A stretch of 64,000 bases of DNA, from the NCBI GenBank assembly GCA_008973525.1, contig WACJ01000301.1, forward strand, positions 62,001 to 126,000, read 5' to 3'. Made by a program: the position numbers and the translations under genes. This document shows positions 60,345 through 64,000 of this stretch, piece after piece. The notes under the pieces are model-generated. The model made no database searches. It was not told where the DNA came from and was given only the letters and a program-made list of their open reading frames with translations. Position 1 is the stretch's first letter. Each line of letters opens with the position of its first letter. This DNA comes from Stenopsyche tienmushanensis. Taxonomy: Eukaryota > Arthropoda > Insecta > Trichoptera > Stenopsychidae.

Positions 60345-61450
60345 ATGGCTCTCATGAACATTGCGTCTAAAATCGGATCTGCGATCAATAGAAGCGCAGG
60401 TAAATTTGCTTCCATAATGAAAAAAATATTGTATTTCTTAAAAAAATGTTTGTATGGAATCAAATAGAAAAAATTGGGTGTTTATGAATAAAAAAATAGT
60501 ATTTTGTTATGCAGGATGTCTATTAAGTATATTAGGCGTTTTATTTGATTTATTAATGTTTGTAATCATGTAATGTATGATATTTTTTGAAGCAATATTC
60601 AGGATGAAGCGCTGGTTTCTGAACACACCATAGTCTTTATAATTCCTCCCTAATCTACTATAAATAAAATGGGGACATCTATCTAAGCGTATATCGTGAT
60701 CAGTTGATGGTAATCGTCCCAATTTGGACTCAGTAGGAGTGCGAAAGTTATCAATAAGTTGTATTGACAACTGTCAGCGATTTTTTAAAATGATTTATTG
60801 CCTTTTTTTTGATTTCACATTCCTTGTATAAATATACTGGTTTGTTTATTAGCTCATCTTGATTAGATTGGTATGAGGTTGTCATTGCTCTTTTTCTCAT
60901 CGATTTGAGCATTGCCTATTATTTTGTCTTGCCAAGCTAATACTAAAGTATCTTGTTTTCTGTGTGTTCAGGTAGCTTGTTTGCTAGATTGAGTAGTCTG
61001 AGTGTCCTGCCTCGAGAAACAGAAGTTGAGGAATCAAAGAAAATAATAAACACCGTGAATTCATTGGCGCTGCAAAATGTGAGCAGGAGTTTCGCCATTG
61101 TACATTTGCTCGGGAAGCAATGGAGAGTCACCGACGGTGATCTGCTGATGGTCGAAGGTCACTGGGCTCCAAAGCTCGGGGACGAAATAAATCTCGAAAA
61201 AATATTACTCGCCGGAACGAAAGACTTCTCCCTCATCGGCAGACCGCTTGTACAACCCGGCCTGGTCAAAGTTAAGGCTACGGTCGTCGCAAAAACGTTA
61301 TCGCACACCAAAACGCGGTTCCGGAAGAAAAAAAGAAAGCAGTTCATGAGAATCAACTTCCACAGGGCTCATTTAACAACATTAAGGATAAATTCAGTTA
61401 GTATTGGCTCGAACTTAAATCAACCGTCAAATGTATTGGAAGCTATTTAA
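60345..61450 (+). CDS. mRpL21: Mitochondrial ribosomal protein bL21m
   Basis: Two exons, 60345-60399 and 60972-61450, join at SAG|SLFARL to give 177 residues. The protein is part of the large mitoribosomal subunit. The N-terminal 40 residues (MALMNIASKIGSAINRSAG...) lack acidic residues and suit a targeting peptide. The bL21 core follows: 'SFAIVHLLGKQWRVTDGDLL' (about residue 76), GDEINLEKILLAGT, and the basic block AKTLSHTKTRFRKKKRKQF near residue 132. The C-terminus runs past the bacterial core, as in other animal bL21m proteins. The 572-bp intron carries an open frame on the other strand (60507-60770). AATAAA occurs near 61527. It is convergent with MED29 with 448 bp between stop codons. 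Confidence 0.9.
60507..60770 (-). CDS. Possible nested gene of unknown function in the mRpL21 intron
   Basis: An 87-residue frame on the minus strand, starting MSIQLIDNFRTPTESKLG and containing STDHDIRLDRCPHFIYSRL and RNYKDYGVFRNQRFIL. It lies wholly inside the intron of mRpL21. I do not recognise the family. In favour of a real protein: a mixed, protein-like composition with charged, aromatic and proline residues, unlike the K/N/I/Y/F-biased translations of AT-rich noise around it. Against: the last 30 residues are AT-biased, no promoter or polyadenylation signal was assigned, and it could be an exon of something larger or chance. Confidence 0.3.
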   Translation of the reverse strand: MSIQLIDNFRTPTESKLGRLPSTDHDIRLDRCPHFIYSRLGRNYKDYGVFRNQRFILNIASKNIIHYMITNINKSNKTPNILNRHPA

Positions 61451-61898
61451 TTTAAGGATCTATGTTATGTTTTGTAGTGATGAAAATTTCTTTGATATTT
61501 GAGTTGAAAAATTAATTATGTCGAAAATAAAATATCCAGATCAAAGGGTTTCATATAATTAATTTTACTTGTTCAAATTATGTTGTATATAATTACTAAA
61601 TTTGCTGGATTGCAAAGAACGAACTGAACAATGATTTTTTCAAACAAAACTTACGCCTCTTATTTTTTAAAATTTAAAAATGTAGTTTTAGAAAATCAGT
61701 AAATAACACAATCTTTCATATTCTTATCGAAGATACTGATTTTATTAAGTATAAATTTAAGTCATGTTTCTGAGGTATAATTGTTTTTATGCTAGAAGTG
61801 TGGAAAAGAGATATTTTCAAAAAGAAACTTTGTATACAAAATGATTACATTGGTTTTTAATTATAATTCGTCATTAATAAATACAATTTTAATAAAAT

Positions 61899-63298
61899 TT
61901 ATTCAGTCGGAGATATATTTTGCGCAGCAGCTACTAAAGTGTCGTGTATTTCTTTGGCATACGCTACTTGCGCCCTAGCTGTTGATAAGAATTGCGGATA
62001 TGAGAGGGTAGGGGGCGCTGGTGGTTCTGGAGGCGGAGGTGGTTCAGTTCGCATCGCTAATACATTCAAGGGAAGATGTTGTGTTGCCCATCCCGATTGT
62101 TGCAAACACGCAATGGAAGTTTTCTGAAAAAGGAACATCGCCATATAGTTAGCTTTAGTCGAATATTCAAAAAGTTTGAAATATAAGTATATTAACAAAT
62201 ACTTACTAAATGTAATTCAATTTGGTCGCATATAGAATAAAATTCTTCCATATTTTTATCAAAACGTGGAGAGGGCGTATCGACTTTCCTAAAAGAAAAT
62301 ATATTTTTGATTAAAGATGACGATTTGAGTAAGGCAATATTAATGATTTAACTGCCATTCATTAAACTGTTCCCACATGCCATGGTGACAAGTATTTGGT
62401 TGGATCTGCAAGAGAGGTGTCACTAATATAATTTAAGAATACAGTAACCAGAATTAAAACATGAGGTTTGTGGCTGTAAACGCGTATGGCCTTTAGGGAC
62501 GGATTTTCAGTCGCATCTATAGACATTTGTGACAGTTAACCGGTTAAATGTAACATTAATCAATTATGCTTTATTATATTTTTTATATTATGTAAATAAG
62601 ATATTGTTTATCTCAAAAACTATGCAAAGATGATCACAGTATTTTTTACTTACTGAGAACCGACATCGACTAGGTAATTTTGATGCAAAACTTGCGCAGC
62701 AGATTTAAGCGTAACCTAAAAAAATTAAAATTTATTACTATGTATACAGATTATAGTTTTCAGGTGAATATAAGGTATTAAACACGGGTAATTCTCTAGC
62801 TTCTAGCTGTGTAGTGGACTGTAAGTGACATTTATTGTATGTTTCAAGACATTTAATTACATATTTCACAATTCAAATACAAAGTCTTCATATTTAAATG
62901 CAGTTCAGCAGAGTCTTACTGTATACAAATACAGAAAAACTTGCTCTATCAAAACTAATGATATAAAATTTTAAATGAGTAAAATACGTAGAGTCGATTA
63001 GCATAAAGAAAACAATATCAATGTTATTAGAAAACAATGCACGATTTATATAAGGTGTATTAATAAGAATGAACAAGCGAACACTTCTAACCGTTAAAGA
63101 TTCCCTTAGTGGGCCGACGAGCGATTTCACTTTGGATATATTATCGAGTTTTTCATGTGATTGAAGAGGTTGTTGAGGTATGGGCTGCATCTGCTGCGGC
63201 GAAGGTTGAAGCGGCAGGCCGGAGACTCCAACGCCGACTCCGACCCCGACACCGACGCCGACGCCAACGCCGACTCCATGCAACCCCATGCTATTCAT
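61899..63298 (-). CDS. MED29: Mediator complex subunit 29 (Intersex)
   Basis: Four exons on the minus strand: 63092-63298, 62654-62715, 62207-62288 and 61899-62123, giving 191 residues, close to the 188 or so of fly Intersex. MED29 is a tail-side subunit of the Mediator complex in the nucleus; the fly protein also acts with Doublesex in female development. The N-terminus has a run of nine or so Gly-Val pairs (residues 8-26) and then a Gln/Pro-rich stretch (QPSPQQMQPIPQQPLQ). The conserved part includes KLDNISKVKSLVGPLRESL, AQVLHQNYLVDVGSQ, MEEFYSICDQIELHLKTSIA and YAKEIHDTLVAAAQNISPTE at the end. A proline-rich segment (EPPPPPEPPAPP) precedes the last helix. Confidence 0.93.
63226..63285. repeat. 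Hexanucleotide repeat coding for poly-Gly-Val in MED29
   Basis: The plus strand shows about nine units of the form (G/A)ACNCC / GACGCC with third-position variation, in frame with MED29 exon 1 on the minus strand. The variation among units suggests an older expansion rather than an assembly artefact. Confidence 0.75.
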
Positions 63299-64000
63299 TT
63301 TGCTGTTGCGCTTTGCCGTTCGAAGCGCGCATCTGTCACATCAATCGGAACTTTTTATTGGCCTTAACATCGTATCAAACGACCATAGAGTTGTTAAGAC
63401 CATAGACCATAGCTGACGTCAAAACGTTAAAAATATATTTATATAATATTATCAGCTGCGAATATCAAATGCAGAATTAATGTTTAATTAACTGTCGTAT
63501 TTTTTCAGTTATTATCCAGCTGATAATTAATAGCTTTTATAATTATGCGCATATTTTTTTTGATTTTTTGTTGTATTACTTCGACTCAGCAAAAATGAGT
63601 CGAGTATAGAATATTTATCTAAATTTATTACGTTGGTAGTTTAATAACATCGACTGTAAAAGTCAGACGTATAATATAGCTATAATTTGTAGCCAACCTG
63701 TGCCGTATAACGAGTGTTATGTGTATGAAATATTTCAAATAATAAATTAAAAAAGAGCTCCGATCATTGTTTGCAACATGAGGCTTGTTTCTTTTAAATG
63801 GCAACACAAAAAAAAATGTTTATAATAACACTTTAAATGTCGCTTATGGTCGGGGATTTTTAAAAATGGATTTTGGATAATATTTTGAATTTATTTATGG
63901 TGTATATAAATATATTTATTTGTGAAGTGCCATATTTACGGTATTGTTATTATACATAAATTGTGTATAATTGAAATTTAAGACTCAATTATACAAAGCG
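63299..64000. other. Upstream flank of MED29
   Basis: AT-rich, without a recognised gene or repeat family. The segment just upstream of the MED29 start (63299-63340) is richer in GC and probably belongs to its 5' UTR or promoter. Confidence 0.4.

Overview
The window is AT-rich eukaryotic DNA, almost certainly from an insect. Its genes carry many introns with GT..AG boundaries, the best protein matches are to animal families (Asterless/CEP152, SAK/PLK4, sarcalumenin, M6 proteolipid, Intersex/MED29), and the spacers and introns are full of mariner, hAT, piggyBac-type and Helitron-like debris. I cannot name the order. All family assignments come from reading translated sequence against remembered family features; no search was run. 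Exon coordinates were worked out by hand from splice signals and reading phase. Every multi-exon model closes in frame.

Layout. 0-3.4 kb: no gene, transposon remnants. 3.5-8.0 kb: two tandem pseudouridine-5'-phosphatase (PUDP/Gs1-like) genes on the minus strand, with a mariner between them and a remnant of a third duplication unit to the left. 8.6-17.9 kb: an 18-exon Asterless/CEP152 homologue on the plus strand, its introns loaded with transposons. 17.97-19.2 kb: intronless aminomethyltransferase (glycine cleavage T protein), tail to tail with CEP152. 19.9-23.0 kb: CMC2, then Abitram starting 22 bp after the CMC2 stop codon, which looks like a dicistronic unit. 25.6-38.1 kb: sarcalumenin on the minus strand, with a very long Ser/Glu/Ala-rich acidic region, an 8.8 kb first intron and a CpG-rich island at its signal-peptide exon. 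42.6-47.5 kb: TDP1 on the minus strand with an N-terminal PBZ zinc finger. 48.1-51.8 kb: PLK4/SAK on the plus strand, head to head with TDP1. 55.9-59.4 kb: M6 proteolipid on the minus strand. 60.3-61.5 kb: mitochondrial ribosomal protein bL21m on the plus strand. 61.9-63.3 kb: Mediator subunit MED29/Intersex on the minus strand.

How the genes relate. The most striking point is that PLK4 and its centriolar receptor/scaffold Asterless/CEP152 lie about 30 kb apart. Each carries the expected interaction parts (acidic N-terminus of CEP152; cryptic polo box of PLK4), but the PLK4 model has no recognisable third polo box. TDP1/PLK4, AMT/CMC2 and M6/mRpL21 are divergent pairs with spacers under 1 kb that may share promoters. 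CEP152/AMT are convergent with 3' ends close enough to overlap. AMT (T protein of glycine cleavage) lies near Abitram, which has an H-protein-like fold. No CRISPR, tRNA or rRNA gene was seen.
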